Notes: generated by a model from the sequence alone, not told the origin. Numbered from the stretch's first letter, positions 39,833 through 53,150 are shown. The stretch: 64,000 nt of DNA from Brasenia schreberi (GCA_036023115.1 JAYKKT010000090.1:30979001-31043000), one strand, 5' to 3'. Program-made: numbers and translations.

Positions 39833-42800
39833 ATGGCGGTCTCTGTTTCCTCCTCTTCCCCCTCTTCTCTCTCTTTCCTCAGCGCCATTATCCCTTCTCC
39901 TCACCCTTCTCGCAGTGTCCTCCTCGCTAAATTTGATACGAAGGGTACCCACTTCTTCAAAATCGAAGCCAAGGCCAAAACCAGAAGAGAGAACCGCATT
40001 GCACGCCATGAACGAATCAGGAAGAAGGTGGACTTTTTTATTTGATTTTGATTCGTCTTTCGTTTTCATCAAATGGTTAGTCTCTTTTTCGTTTGAATTT
40101 TTCCATAATGTGTTGGGAAATCGATGGATAGTGTTCTGTTGTACTTGGTTAGTGAAACGTTTTGATGACCATTATGTTGAAAAGGTTGAAGGAACACCGG
40201 AGAGGCCGAGGATGGCTGTGTTTCGGTCGAACAAGCATCTCTACGTCCAGGTCATTGATGATACCAAGATGCACACCCTTGCGTCCGCTTCCACTATGCA
40301 GAAACCCGTAGCTGAAGAGATTGACTACTCTGCTGGACCAACGATTGTGAGTTTTGTGTTTGAGCAACTTGTCTCTGCCTTTCAGTTGATAATTGATGCT
40401 TCTCGTGTTTGCTTTTCCTGGCATGCCTTCGTGAGCATGGTTACTTGTTTCTTGGTAAAAGGATTCTCGTTCGGTGTTTAAGCCAATGTGCAGTACAGTA
40501 CATTGTATGCGAAATTGATCAGGCGTGCTACTTTTTATGCGATGAAGAACACTTAACATTATCCTAAGAATTGCAACTCAGATACGTTTAGCATGAGCTC
40601 TGTTAGATGGGTTTGTGGTGGTGCTTTGTAACTAACACACCTCTGACCTCACGGAAAATGGTCTCGAGTTACTTTTTCTATCTTTATCTTCACAAGTTAA
40701 CTTCCAATAGATTATGTTAATTTGAAAACTTCGGAGAATAGCTTAATTGTTTCTAAAGTATCTTTAGCAACTTCAGCCGTTCACTTAAGACTGCCTTCTC
40801 CCATAGTGAATCACTGAATTATGTTCACATGCATGCTGGAATATGGCATGCTTTCCGGTTCTTGCATATTTTGGTTAATTTCTCTTTTATAAGGAATCGG
40901 GACTTGTCGTAATGTACTCTGTGGCATTACACTGCTGTTCAGTCCGGTAATTGCAACTGCTGTGCAGTTGTCACCATCGTCATCTAGAGTGATCTCAGCA
41001 TCTAATCTTGTCTCTTGTTTAGTCGATTATGATTCTTCTAGAGAAAATTGATAAACAGCCTTCCCTATAGCTTTCATCTTTACAATCTAGTGGATGAATC
41101 AGTAGGTTCTGCATATCTTATATAATTCAGAAAAGCAAGTGGATTGATAATTTCCCTAACCTATGATGCCAACACAAGCACACAGTTATATGGTAACGAT
41201 CTACTACTACAACTACAACTAAGCCTTTTCCCATACTTGATGGGGTCAGCTACATGGATTCTTTGTTTTTTTGTAGAATCCATGTTAAGTCCGACAAAGC
41301 AAGTGGATTGATAATTTCCCTAACAAGTGGATTCAATACTTTACTGGATGTGAGCTTGATAGGAAGACAACTCCGTGAATATGCATAGGCACTAGGATAG
41401 TCTTTTGCCGCAGATATAATTAGTCATTGCAGAGAGAAGAAAGCAGTCGTCATTGGGATGGGGAGTAGATGAGCACTTGATTATCATGGAATAACTGATT
41501 ACTAATGGAATAGATTCATGGAAAGTACGGACATCTCTTCGTTGATGCCTTTTGCACTAATACTTCAATGTCTTTAAACACTGATGCCTTCCACACCATG
41601 TATCTCATCGATATGATGAATACTGATTCTTCCGTTCAGCTTTTCTTGCTGCTCTTGAACTTTTCTTGTGTTTGGATTTTTCTTCTGTTACACAGAAGTC
41701 AAGTAAAATTAGAACGATAAAGACATGTTTTAGGGGGCGATACCTTTTATCCCTGTGGGTAATTTTTGTCTTCTCCCTTGGTAATTGACTTTAAACCTTC
41801 CTTGTGTTATCAAACCTTCATGATTTTCCTTTCATGTGAGAGTCCAAGTAGTTTTGGGCCTTTGGCCCCTTCCATGCAAATGGGAAGAAAAGGAGAAGGG
41901 AATTGTTGGCTGCCAATGATACTCTTCTTTGCATTGCATATGATGATCTCATCTTAGATCTTGACCTGGCAGTCCATCCAAATAGATACCTAAGTATTAT
42001 GACCGAAGCGTTGGTGATATGTGAAAAGTATGTAATAGCTAGTCGCCACTACTTTTTGTGAAAGCGATCTTGTAAACAGTGCATTGTATCCTCCAATTCA
42101 ATATTATAATGTGGTATATGGGTATACCTTGGTTGATATGATCTAGTTAACTCGTTTTCTCCCTTTTATAGGTGTATATTGCACCATACTGTAAAATATT
42201 GAAAAAAATCGTAAAATATTGCATAATGTATTGCTCCAATTATACTGTACGTATTCTACAGTATGGTTGGCTTCTGTATTTAAAAAGAAATATTTGGTTT
42301 TTGTTCAATGAAGAAATAGAGTATCATAATGTATTGTACGGTACAGTACAGTACATTCGTCAGTAGACTCAGTACCCAATACCATATCTACAGCATTGCC
42401 TGAAAGAGACAAGACTTGCATGATTTATGCAAGAGAAAGGAAGCAGTTGATACATGTTGTAAATAATGTAGCATACCATGTATAATCGGAGGCTTTTTGG
42501 AGATAAATAGTAACAAAAATCATTAGAAGTATTTTCTTTCCCATAAAGACCCCAGGGTGTAAGTGCATAACATAGCATAGAGTATGATATTTACAATATA
42601 ATTGCAATATGACGGGGATTTGCTCTATGATGTTGTCTGATACGTACGATATGAATGCTATGTAGCAAGGATTTGCTTTAAGATGTTGACTCATATTGCA
42701 GACCCCGGTATGTGCACTATGCATATACGTACTGATATACTACTTTGGGTGATAACACATGGTTTTTGCCATAAAGGATAAAAGCATCAACTTATGGATT

Positions 42801-43717
42801 TAAAAAGCAAATTCATGCCTGAAACGAGTACAAGATAGGCTTCAATGTGAGCTCTGACAACAATTTTGGAGGGAATTAATGATATACTATGCAGTCTTTG
42901 CCAAATGATCCTACATGCAGAAAATAGGTAATGCTGAAGCTCTTCATGTTACCCAAAACTAAAACCAAACCAAGTCTATTCCCATACTACGTGGGCCAAT
43001 TTTGTGGATTCTTAGTCAACGAAATCCCAAAAAGCAAGATCCTCTTGTGATTTCCTTCAACATTTTTTATCTTGCATCGCATGTGCTCGTGAAACTCTGT
43101 CCATGTAAGGGATCACCCTTGGATGGCCGGTCCCAAGCCCGGATAAAGGAGGAGGGTTGCGTTAGGCTTCTGACAGCCAGCGTAAAACTTTGTCGGACTT
43201 ATTTGTTTGTTGTTGTACCAAGGGGAAAGACAAAAAAAACATTGGCTTAGCTTTGCAAAGTAGGAGTTCTTGGTGGTGTAATGAATTAACAAGTTACACT
43301 CCCATGCTGAAGGAAAACAAATTATTGCAAGCGGAGTGCGAATTTGTTGTTGTGTTTGTTTATCACTGGGAGCCATCAAGATTTTGAATTCTCTTACCTC
43401 TTCTGGTTTTGTTTCTGTATATTTCTTGTGTTGCCTGTTTTCTATTATTGTGCACGTCGCTTTTAGCTGTGTTCTTTATTTGATTCTTTTTCCCTATTTT
43501 TGCCTTTTCCCCCTTTTCTACATTTTGTTACCCCTCAGATGCTTATTTATTTCATTTTGCTCTAAAGGAAGTAGCGAGGCGAATCGGGGAAGCCATTGCT
43601 AAGGCTTGTTTGGAAAAGGGAGTTACAAAAGTGGCATTTGATCGAGGGGGGTATCCATACCATGGGCGTATTGAAGCCGTTGCTGCTGCTGCTCGAGAAC
43701 ATGGTCTTGAATTTTGA
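39833..43717 (+). CDS. RPL18: Plastid 50S ribosomal protein L18 (uL18c), 3 exons
   Basis: Exons 39833-40027, 40185-40346 and 43568-43717 give 168 residues with GT-AG introns in phase 0. The first roughly 45 residues ([20 protein letters not shown]...) are a Ser-rich plastid transit peptide. The mature part reads [60 protein letters not shown], and ends [20 protein letters not shown]...REHGLEF, the full uL18 fold signature that binds 5S rRNA in the large subunit of the plastid ribosome. Intron 2 (3.2 kb) carries RTE scraps. The longer ORF 39915-40481 in another frame is a shadow. Confidence 0.95.
41132..41324 (-). mobile_element. RTE LINE tail insertion with 29-bp flanking repeats in RPL18 intron 2
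   Basis: A 29-bp sequence starting aaagcaagtggattgataat occurs exactly at 41132-41160 and 41296-41324. Between them lies an inverted RTE 3' end (aagccttttcccatacttga and ggggtcagctacatggattc) plus about 45 bp on the 3' side of the tail that does not look like RTE. Confidence 0.75.
42955..43010 (-). mobile_element. Decayed RTE LINE tail (uncertain)
   Basis: The words aaccaagtctattcccatac, tacgtgggccaattttgtgg and attctta follow the order of an inverted RTE 3' end. It is short and diverged. Confidence 0.45.
43094..43203 (+). mobile_element. RTE LINE 5'-end fragment in RPL18 intron 2
   Basis: Matches the first about 110 bp of the full RTE copies: ccatgtaagggatcaccctt, ggtcccaagcccggataaag, gaggagggttgcgttaggct, cagccagcgtaaaactttgt. 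Nothing of the coding region follows. A 5'-only fragment is unusual for a LINE. Confidence 0.8.
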
Positions 43718-44576
43718 GTTAAATTCAATAATCTCCTATCTTTGTATGATTGTTGTGAATGACATGATCTTTTTGGTGCTTTCTGCTATTTTCCACCCAC
43801 TCTTTTATGGAACAAGAAATTGTTGTAGTTTGATGCTTGGTGTTCGAATTCAGGGGATCAGAGGATAGAAACCTGGCTTTAAATTCCCACCTCCCTCGTT
43901 TGGATTGCAAGTTTGCATGTGGAACTAGTTTCTCTTCTCGCACAATTCTTCGACCCTGTTTCAGATTCTAAGTTGATAATTCAATTCTTCGAATTATATT
44001 CTGAATGGCTTTATCGCCTGCTCTCACTTCTCCATGACACTCACCAGAATGGTGGTTAGAGGGGAACTCTCTCTCTCTCACACACACACGCACCCATCAA
44101 ATTCAAATGTACCGCATTTGACATCTCCTTTTCGCACGAGTTTTTCAAATGTCAAGATGTAGAATTGCATTTGTTTGAAGGGTCAGAAAAGGAAAACAAT
44201 GAAATTGCAAACGCTATCTCGAATTACATTGGTTTGAGTTCTCTTGCTGTTTAAGTGATCTTACTGGTGCTAGTAAGGTATCTCTATTTAGATGCTGAAA
44301 TTACGAATGTTAAAGGAAAGTGGATATGCTTTGATGAAGAACACGAATCCTTTTGGACGATGTATTCCAAACAAAGAAATGGGGAGTCGCTGGGACTACA
44401 TTACGTTCAGTAGCTTGCTGAGTCCGTTATGACTTGTAATGGCATTGGTTTGAAGAGTTATTGAAAGAAATCAAAACAATGTACGGTCGTGGAGTTTTCT
44501 TGCTGTTCTATATGATCTTATAGGTGCAGGTATTCATATGGTGAAATCACAAACATGCAAATGAATTAGATTTTAC
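43718..44576. other. RPL18 3' flank, no gene seen
   Basis: Non-coding sequence with a short ct/ca repeat at 44070-44090. No repeat or domain recognised. Confidence 0.45.
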
Positions 44577-44597
44577 TTTGATCAAGTATGCAAATTG

Positions 44598-46463
44598 GCT
44601 ATACATATTAGGAAAGTGGCGAAAGATGTGTTAGGGGTATCTAAAGGAGGTGTACCGGCACAAAAAGAAGCTTGGTGGTGGAGTGAAGTAGTACAAAATA
44701 AAATCAAGACAAAGAGGGCATGTTATAAATTACATTATGCTAAGAAAACTAGTGAAACGTTAGAAGCTTATAAGAAAGCAAAGAAGGAAGCAAAAAAGGC
44801 CGTTAGTGAAGCAAAAGCTAAGATTTGGGATGACTTATATAAAAAACTCAACTCAAAAGAGGGTGAAAGAGATATTTTTAGGATAACTAGGGCTAGAGAT
44901 AAGAAAACTAAAGATCTTAATTATGTTAGATGCATAAAAGACGAGGATGAAAAAATTCTAGTGGCAAATGATGATATAAGAAATAGATGAAAAAACTATT
45001 TTTATAATCTTTTTAATGAAAATAAAGATGTTAGTATTAGTTTAGGAGATTTAGCCAAGTCAGAAAAGTATATAAACCACAATTTCTACCGACGTATTCA
45101 AAAGAATGAAGTCAAAGAGGCTCTTAAACATATGAAGAGTGGTAAATCGGTAGGACCAGATAATATTCTTATAGAAGTTTGGAAAATACTAGGAGAAATA
45201 GGAATCACTTGGCTCACAAGGCTATTTAATGAAATATGGAAAAACCAAAAGATGCCCGAGGAATGGAGAACAAGTACACTTATACCCATATATAAGAACA
45301 AGGGAGACATTCAAAATTGTGCGAATTATCGAGGTATCAAGTTAATGAGTCATACTATGAAATTATGGGAAAGAATTATCGAACGTAGGTTAAGACAAGT
45401 ATCAAGTACAACACAAAACCAATTTGGATTTATGCCAGGCAGATCTACTATTGAAGCGATTCACCTTTTGAGATGTCTTATGGAACATTTTAGAGCAAAA
45501 AAGAAAGACCTTCACATGATATTTATTGATCTAGAAAAAGCTTATGATAGGGTATCGAGAGAGGTTCTTTGGAGAACTTTGGAAAAAAGAGGTATCCCAT
45601 TGACATATATTAACCTTATAAGAGACATGTATGATGGTGCAAAAACATGTGTGAGGACTCATGAAGGAACGACAAACTTCTTTGAAGTTAATATTGTGTT
45701 ACATCAAGGATCAACTTTAAGTCCATACTTATTTATAATGGTGATGGATGAGTTAACAAAACATATTCAAGATGAAGTACCTTGGTGTATGTTATTTGCA
45801 GATGACATTGTATTAGTGGAGGAGTCTAAGGAAAAAGTTAATAGAAAATTAGAACTATGGAGAGAAACATTAGAAAGCAAAGGCCTCCGACTTAGTAGAA
45901 CAAAGACAGAATATATGGAATGTAAGTTTGATCATTTGGCTACTTTAGAGGACATAGAAATTAAAATTGGCACACATTGCATTCCCCAAAAGGAAAGTTT
46001 TAAATACCTAGGGTCAATTTTTCAAAGTGATGGAAGAATTGATGGACATGTTACACATAGAATTAATGCTGGTTGGTTAAAATGGAGAGGAGCATCAAGT
46101 ATTCTTTGTGATAAGAAGATACCATTAAAATTAAAAGGTAAATATTATAGAGCAGCAATTAGGCCTGCCATGTTTTATGGTTTTGAGTGTTGGGCAGTTA
46201 ATCATCAACATGTACAAAAGATGTCTGTGAAAGAAATGAAGATGTTGAGATGGATGAGTGGTCATACAAGAAAAGACCGTATACATAATGAGGTTATTAG
46301 AAACAAATTAGGAGTGGCACCAATAGAGGATAAAATGAGAGAACATCGTTTAAGATGGTTTGGACATATAGAACGAAGATCAGAAGAAGAACCTGTAAGA
46401 AGAGTAGAAAAACTAAATTTGAAAAGTATTAAAAGAGGTAGAGGACGACCACAAAAGTGTTGA
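44598..46463 (+). pseudogene. RTE LINE reverse transcriptase ORF (truncated, one nonsense codon)
   Basis: A single frame runs from the left edge of the insertion to TGA at 46461-46463, broken only by TGA at 44988-44990, where the two sister copies have a Trp codon (NRW). After it the RT domain is complete: [63 protein letters not shown], the catalytic FADD at 45795-45806, [12 protein letters not shown], then the RTE C-terminal region ([11 protein letters not shown] ... [10 protein letters not shown]). RT copies element RNA at the nicked target. The endonuclease half is missing, so it is not autonomous. Confidence 0.9.
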
Positions 46464-46601
46464 AAAGAAACAATAAAGAATGATCTAGCTTATTGTGAGT
46501 TAACTGCTAACATGGCACACGATAGGGATCTGTGGAAACAAAGAATCCATGTAGCCGACCTCGTCTAGTATGGGAAAAGGCTTAGTTGTTGTTGTTGTTG
46601 T
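44598..46601 (+). mobile_element. 5'-truncated RTE LINE with perfect target duplication
   Basis: A 21-bp direct repeat (tttgatcaagtatgcaaat plus tg) lies at 44577-44597 and 46602-46622. The insertion starts inside the ORF, after the endonuclease region, and ends with tagtatgggaaaaggcttag and a TTG repeat. Similarity to the copy at 61153 is very high. This is one of the youngest-looking insertions in the window. Confidence 0.93.
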
Positions 46602-46721
46602 TTTGATCAAGTATGCAAATTGAATTGTTAGGACTACTATACCTGCATTGGATTCTTTAATTGGATTTCCTCTTTGTTATAGTTCAAATTCGACCCATTT
46701 TGTTTTCTTGGTTGTTAGTGT

Positions 46722-47088
46722 TGGATAGTTAAGGTATAAAAGTTATTCGAAGTAGAAATGAAGATGTTGAGATGAATTTGTGGTCACACAAAGAAAGATT
46801 ATGTATTATATATAATAAGGTTATTAAAAATAAATTGAGCGTGATATCCATAGACGATAAAATTAGAAAATCGTTTAAAATAGTTTAGATATATAAAATG
46901 ACAATGTGATGATGAAAATATTAAAAAGAGGGGGGGGGGGGAACTATAAAAAGTATTAGAAGGAAACAATAAAAAATCATCGTGAGTTAATTGTTAGCAT
47001 GACACATGATTGAGCTCTATGAAAACAAAGAATCGATGTTGGTGACCTATTTAATATGTGAAAAGCTTAGTTATTATTTTTGTTATTG
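46722..47088 (+). mobile_element. Old RTE LINE 3' fragment
   Basis: Pieces in RTE order: gaaatgaagatgttgagatg, aaggttattaaaaataaatt, a G12 run near 46928, aagtattagaaggaaacaat, tgagttaattgttagcatga, then a worn tail ending ttttgttattgtt. The next copy inserted directly beside its tail. Confidence 0.8.
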
Positions 47089-47104
47089 TTCTAGACCAAA
47101 TTTG

Positions 47105-50100
47105 TAACTCCGCCTATGTAAGGGATCACCAAGGCATTACCGATCTCAAGCCCGGATAAAGGAGGAGGGTTGTGTTAGGCTTTCAACAGCCAGCATAAAA
47201 CTTTATCAGATTTTTATACCATAGATTATACAAATTATGAGCATTGCTTTGGAGCATCCCCGCCTAGCGATGCACTACAGAGCTCGAATGTAGTGATAAG
47301 TAATCAAGGGCCACTACATTTTCACCCGAATGTACTGAATCAATTGCAGAGAGTGTTCCCACATCATGGACGGGTGTAAGTAAAGAAGTTAGTCCCACTA
47401 CATTGTCGCTTGAATGTAGTGAGAGAGAGTCTCCACATTTTCAATATGGACGGATGCGAGGGGTAAGGAAGCTAGTCCCAGATAATAAGATTCATATTAG
47501 TTCTTAGAATATCGGAACATTATCCAGTAAGCTAATGGAGGTGGTAGATACTATGATTCGGAGAAAGATTCATATTCTATGTTTACAAGAGACAAAGTGG
47601 GTTAGAGAAAAAGCAAATGAGATATAGGATACAAGTTTTAAATTATGGTACTCGGGTAAGGAAAATGCTCGAAACGAAGTTGGTATTATCATAAATAAAG
47701 ATTTAAAGGATAGTGTAGTAGACATACAACGATATGGTGATTGAATTATGATGTTGAAATTAGTGTTAGGAGCAGAGGTTTTGAATATAGTTTGTGCTTA
47801 CGCACCCCAAGTAGGACTAGAAGATAGTATAAAAACAACTTTTTGGAAAGAGTTAGATAAGGTGATTCAAAGGATTCTACAAAGGGAGATGATTTGTTTA
47901 GGAGGAGACTTAAATAGACATGTCGATAAAGAAGCATTATGATATCAAGGTATTCATGGAAACTTTGGTTTTGGAGATATAAACGAGAAAGGTAGGGAGA
48001 TTTTAAATTTTGATATGGCATTTGATCTCTTTATAGTCAATACAATCTTCAAAAAAAGAGATGAACATTTAATTACTTATAAGAGTGGCTTATCACAAAC
48101 ACAAATTGATTACTTTATTTGTAGAAAAAAATATAGAGTGTGTTGTAAAGCTTGCAAGGTAATTCCAGGAGAAAGCTTAACCACCCAACATCGACTTTTA
48201 GTTATGGATTTATAAATAAAAAAATGGACAAAGAAGAAAAGAGTACATCGAGCTATTCAGACTAAATGGTGGAACCTCATAAGCGAGAAAGAAGATATAT
48301 TTAAACGGAAAGTCCTTCAAGGAGATGTTTGGAATTATGTTGGTACAGCTTGTGATATGTGAAACAATATGTCTATACATATTGGGAAAGTGGCGAAAGA
48401 TGTGTTAGGTGTATTTAAGGGAGGTGTACCGGCACAAAAAGAAGCTTGGTGGTGGAGTGAAGTAGTGCAAAATAAAATCAAGGCAAAAAGGGTATGTTAC
48501 AAATTACATTATGCTAAGAAAACTATGAAAACTTTAGAGGCTTATAAGAAAGCAAAGAAGGAAGCGAAAAAGGCCGTAAGTGAAGTAAAAACTAAAATTT
48601 GGGAGGATTTATATAAAAAATTCAACTCAAAAGAGGGTGAAAGAGATATTTTTAGGATAGCTAGGGCTAGAGATAATAAAACTAAAGATCTTAATTTTGT
48701 TAGATGTATCAAAGACGAGGATGAAAAAATTCTAGTGACAAATGATGATATAATAAATAGATGGAAAAACTAGTTTTATAAGTTTTTTAATGAAAATAAA
48801 GATGTTAGTATTAACTTATGAGAGTTAGTCAAATCAAAAAAGTATATAAACCACAATTTCTACTGACGTATTCAAAAGAATGAAGTCAAAGAGCTTAAAC
48901 ATATGAAGGGTAGTAAATCGGTAGGACCAGACAATATTCCTATAGAAGTATGGAAAATCCTAGAAAAAACAGGAATCACTTGCCTCACAAGACTATTTAA
49001 TGAAATATGCAGAAACTAAAAGATGTTCGAGGAATGGAAAGCGAGTACACTTATCTCTATATACAAGAACAAAGGAGACATTCAAAATTGTGCGAATAAT
49101 CAGGGTATTAAGTTAATGAGCCATACTATGAAATTATGAGAAAGAATTATCGAATGTAGGTTAAGACAAGTATCAAGTATAAAAGAGAACCAATTTGGAT
49201 TCATGCCAAGCAGATCTACTGTTGAAGTGATTCACCTTTTGAGACATCTTATGGAACATTTTAGAGAAGAAAAGAAAGACCTTCACATGATATTTATTGA
49301 TCTAGAAAAAGCTTATGATATGGTATCGAGGGAGGTTCTTTGGACAACCTTGAAAAAAAGAGGTATCCCATTGACATTCGTTAACCTTATAAGAGACATG
49401 TACGATGATGCAAAAACATGTGTGAGGACTAATGAAGGAATGACAAACTTCTTTGAAGTTAATATTGGGTTACATCAAGGATCAACTTTAAGTCCATACT
49501 TATTTATAATGGTGATTGATGAGTTAACAAAACATATTCAATATGAAGTGCCTTGGTATATGTTATTTGCAGATAACATTGTGTTAGTGGAGGAGTCTAA
49601 GAAAAAAGTTAATAGAAAATTAGAACTATAGAGAGAAATATTAGAAAGCAAAGGCCTCCGACTTAGTAGAACAAATACAGAATATATGGAATGTAAGTTT
49701 GATCATTTGGTTAATTTAGAGGACATAAAAATTAAAATTGGCAGACATTGCATCCCCCAAAAGGAAAGTTTTAAATACCTGGGATCAATTTTTCAGAGTG
49801 ACGGAAGAATTGATGGAGATGTTATGCATAGAATTAATGCTGGTTGGTTAAAATGGAGAGGAGCATAAGGTATTCTTTATGATAAGAAGACACTATTTAA
49901 GTTAAAAGATAAATATTATAGAGTAGCAATTAGACCTGCAATGTTTTATGGTTATGTGTGTTGGGCAGTTAATCATCAACATTTACAAAAGATGTATGTG
50001 ACAGAAATGAAGATGTTGAGATAGATGAATGGTCATACAAGAAAAGTCTGTATACATAATGAGGTTATTAGAAACAAATTAGGAGTAATACCAATAAAGG

Positions 50101-50368
50101 ATAAAATGAGAGAATATCATTTAAGATGGTTTGGACATATAGAAAGAAGATCAAAAGAAGAACCTATAAGAAGGTATGAAAAACTAAATTTGGAAAGTAT
50201 TAAAAGAGGTAGAGGACGACCACAAAAGTGTTGAAAGGAAACAATAAAAAATGATCTAGCTTATTGTGAGTTAACTGTTGACATGGCACATGATAGGGCT
50301 TTGTGAAAATAAAGAATCCATGTAGCTGACCCCGTCTAGTATGGGAAAAGGCTTAGTTGTTGTTGTTG
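47105..50368 (+). mobile_element. Full-length but decayed RTE LINE (3.26 kb)
   Basis: It starts taactccgcctatgtaaggg and ends ggcttagttgttgttg. The target duplication ttctagaccaaatttg (47089-47104) recurs at 50369-50384 with one change. The single ORF, endonuclease then RT, is broken by many stops and small indels. The RT catalytic site has become FADN (49566-49577). Readable blocks: [63 protein letters not shown]. The length gives the full size of the family: about 3.3 kb. Confidence 0.92.
47227..50233 (+). pseudogene. Endonuclease-RT ORF remnant of the RTE LINE
   Basis: Aligned to the open frame of the copy at 61268, this remnant keeps the order of an APE-type endonuclease (47500-48210), a Lys-rich linker (48369-48773, AKKTMKTLEAYKKAKKEAKK) and RT (48900-50233). 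Stops occur in every part, several at TGG or CAA positions in the sister copies (for example a TAG soon after NRWKN near 48771). It is not translatable. Confidence 0.85.
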
Positions 50369-50515
50369 TTCTATACCAAATTTGCTTTTTCTCGGAAATT
50401 AGAAAAAACACCTTTGCACTTGAATCTCGAGCTGTTGTTGTTGTTCTAGACCAAATTTGCGTTTTCTTGGAAATTAGAAAAAACACCTTTGCACTCGAAT
50501 CTCGACTTGGGTTGC
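50369..50515. repeat. 75-bp tandem duplication next to the RTE end
   Basis: Two copies start at 50369 (ttctataccaaatttgcttt) and 50444 (ttctagaccaaatttgcgtt), both continuing gaaattagaaaaaacacctt and tgcactcgaatctcga (one change). A TTG run closes the first copy. Confidence 0.85.
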
Positions 50516-51766
50516 TGTGGCTGCACGTTTCGACTCCTGGGGCATACCCGGCCTTTGGCAAAAAGGAAAATCCAACTACTGAGGCGTGCATACCCAGGTC
50601 CATCCACTGTATGTGTTGGAATCCTTTTTCTATCCATGATCTATGCCATCACCGGAAGGCCCCGGGGCCTGTGAATTAGTAACAATTTCTTTTTTTTCTT
50701 TATCAAAGATATATGCCATCATCTGTGTTATTTTAGTAAAAAAAAAAAAGAATGGCCACTTTGCCAATGGATCTGGGCCTGTGACTTGGTAAAAATAAGA
50801 GATGGCTCTGTATCTATGCTTCAACTTCATATGGTCACGTAAGATCTATGCAGTTCCTTGTTATTTATAATGTCAAAAGCCAACAAAACCATCACCGAAA
50901 GTATTAAATGGAAGAGCATCACAAAGTCACGGACCATAATATAACGTCTCATTTAGATGAAATGATGTTACGGACCACCATGTATACTTTTATTAATGAG
51001 TGCATCACATAACTGTATAATTTTATTTTCTTTCTCGTTTGTATTTAAATAATTTCCCAACACCAACCACATTTGGTGTGTTCATCTCGTTCAGTAGCTT
51101 TAAGATACTAATCATCGCAAAACACAGATTCTAAATGAACTTCGAACATTTAATGGTGTTTGGCTCAACCTATTTATCCATATAAACAGAACAAGGGGGG
51201 AAGTTTCGTGCAAGGGGTGTTTGATTATGAGGTATGAGTTAGAAAAATATGCTCAGTTTGACTCATAATTAAATATGGGTTTTAACATAAAATTCTACTT
51301 TTTACTTGATTATGAGACCAATAAAAATAAGCAGCTTGAAGTGGGTCAGCAGTAACAGTTCTTTAGGCCTCGACAAACAAGAAGGAGAAGGAAGTATCTG
51401 TTGGTGTATGTACTCTCTAGTTAATGTTTTTCATGGCTGGGAAGCACATTGGTCGTAGTGATCTATCTGATCACATAAATATCCAAAAAGTTGACCATGG
51501 ATTTTGTCCTGAATTTGTGCTGCAACTCCGAGATGGCATGTGCAGTCTGCATGTGCACCACGATTCAGCCATTTACAGGTTCAGATCCATTTTTATTTTT
51601 TTACTAATTCATCAAGTGTCTGTATCTTTCTGTTGGTTACTGAATGATATGGTTTCCATTTTTAGATGTTCTCTGAGATACAGAAATCCATGGCTGATAT
51701 TGCATTTTCTAGTTACACTTGTTGAAAAATGCGCATTATATATATAAACAACAAACAACAACAACA

Positions 51767-51984
<218 letters not shown>

Positions 51985-53088
51985 TTACATAACATCTTTT
52001 GGTGGATAATTTTATACAAACATCTTGACTGTTCAATGTTTGACATCAATAGTGAAGATCTAAATTAAAAGTACTGTTCTACTTTCATACTTTACATTTA
52101 ATACACTATATGCATTAAATAAAAAATAATTTTGATTTCTACGGTTAATCTTAAAAATTGAACGGTGGAAATGTTTGACCATTATACAACTAAGTCTCTC
52201 TCGGTATATATACACACACTTTTCCAAGCCGATATAACTGAATCGAATCACAGTCTGATTCCTGATTCAACCGGTTGGTTCCGGTTTCATAGACAGTGCT
52301 CCACAATGTGGATAGTGGAATTTTGGGGCCACTGTTGAAGAAAGATCATAGTGGTAGTTCCTTTCCAGATCTAATAATATGGGACTCCAATACCCTTCTT
52401 TCCCTTTCAATTAAAAAAAATGCAAAATGCAACAAATGGTATATTAAGCCCATGATATAAATCGGTGGAAATTGGGAGCTGGCTCCTTTAACGAGGATTA
52501 CAAGAATCTGAGAGATGAAAACGGACAAAAGGGAAAAGGCCACAAACATGATGGGTCATTTCTTGAGATTTTGGAGCTCAGAGTTGCAAACAATGTTTGG
52601 TTCCGATAATCCAATCTCAGAGCCACAAGAATGTCAATCAGTCAGATTTCAATCCACACCTGATCCGACTCTGAAGCCAATTAGTTTTGTTTTTCTTGAA
52701 TCCCTGTAGCCCATTGGTTGGATTTGGTTAAAATGGGGATCTTGTAAGGGAACCGGTTAGGATCGAGTTGGATTAATGAGAAAGACAAGTTCAGATTTGG
52801 GTTTGAATTCATGAATAAGATCGGACCTGATCCGGCATTTCCTTGAATTCAGATTTCCTAGATTTGGTTTGATTTGAGCTCCAAGTACCATTAAACAACA
52901 TTATAGACCCAATCAGAGTTCTTGGATAAGCTGATTTTTACGAAGTGCTATTTATTGCAGGAAGTTGGTTTTTTGAGAAGGTTACGAACGTGCAGTTGAG
53001 AGGACTTCAAAAGTGCAGGTAGCGAGCGTATCTGAAAGTGCAATAATAAGGAGAGGACAATCTGTACATGGTGAATTCCGTGACCTCC

Positions 53089-53091
<3 letters not shown>

Positions 53092-53148
<57 letters not shown>
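53092..53148. repeat. (GA)n microsatellite
   Basis: About 28 uninterrupted GA units. Confidence 0.95.

Positions 53149-53150
<2 letters not shown>

Noticed and set aside
39915..40559. 188-codon and 136-codon ORFs over RPL18 exons
   Set aside because: Shadow frames of RPL18 exons 1-2; the true frame is supported by uL18 similarity.
45132..46463. 443-codon ORF as a host gene
   Set aside because: It is the RT domain of an RTE LINE inside a target duplication.
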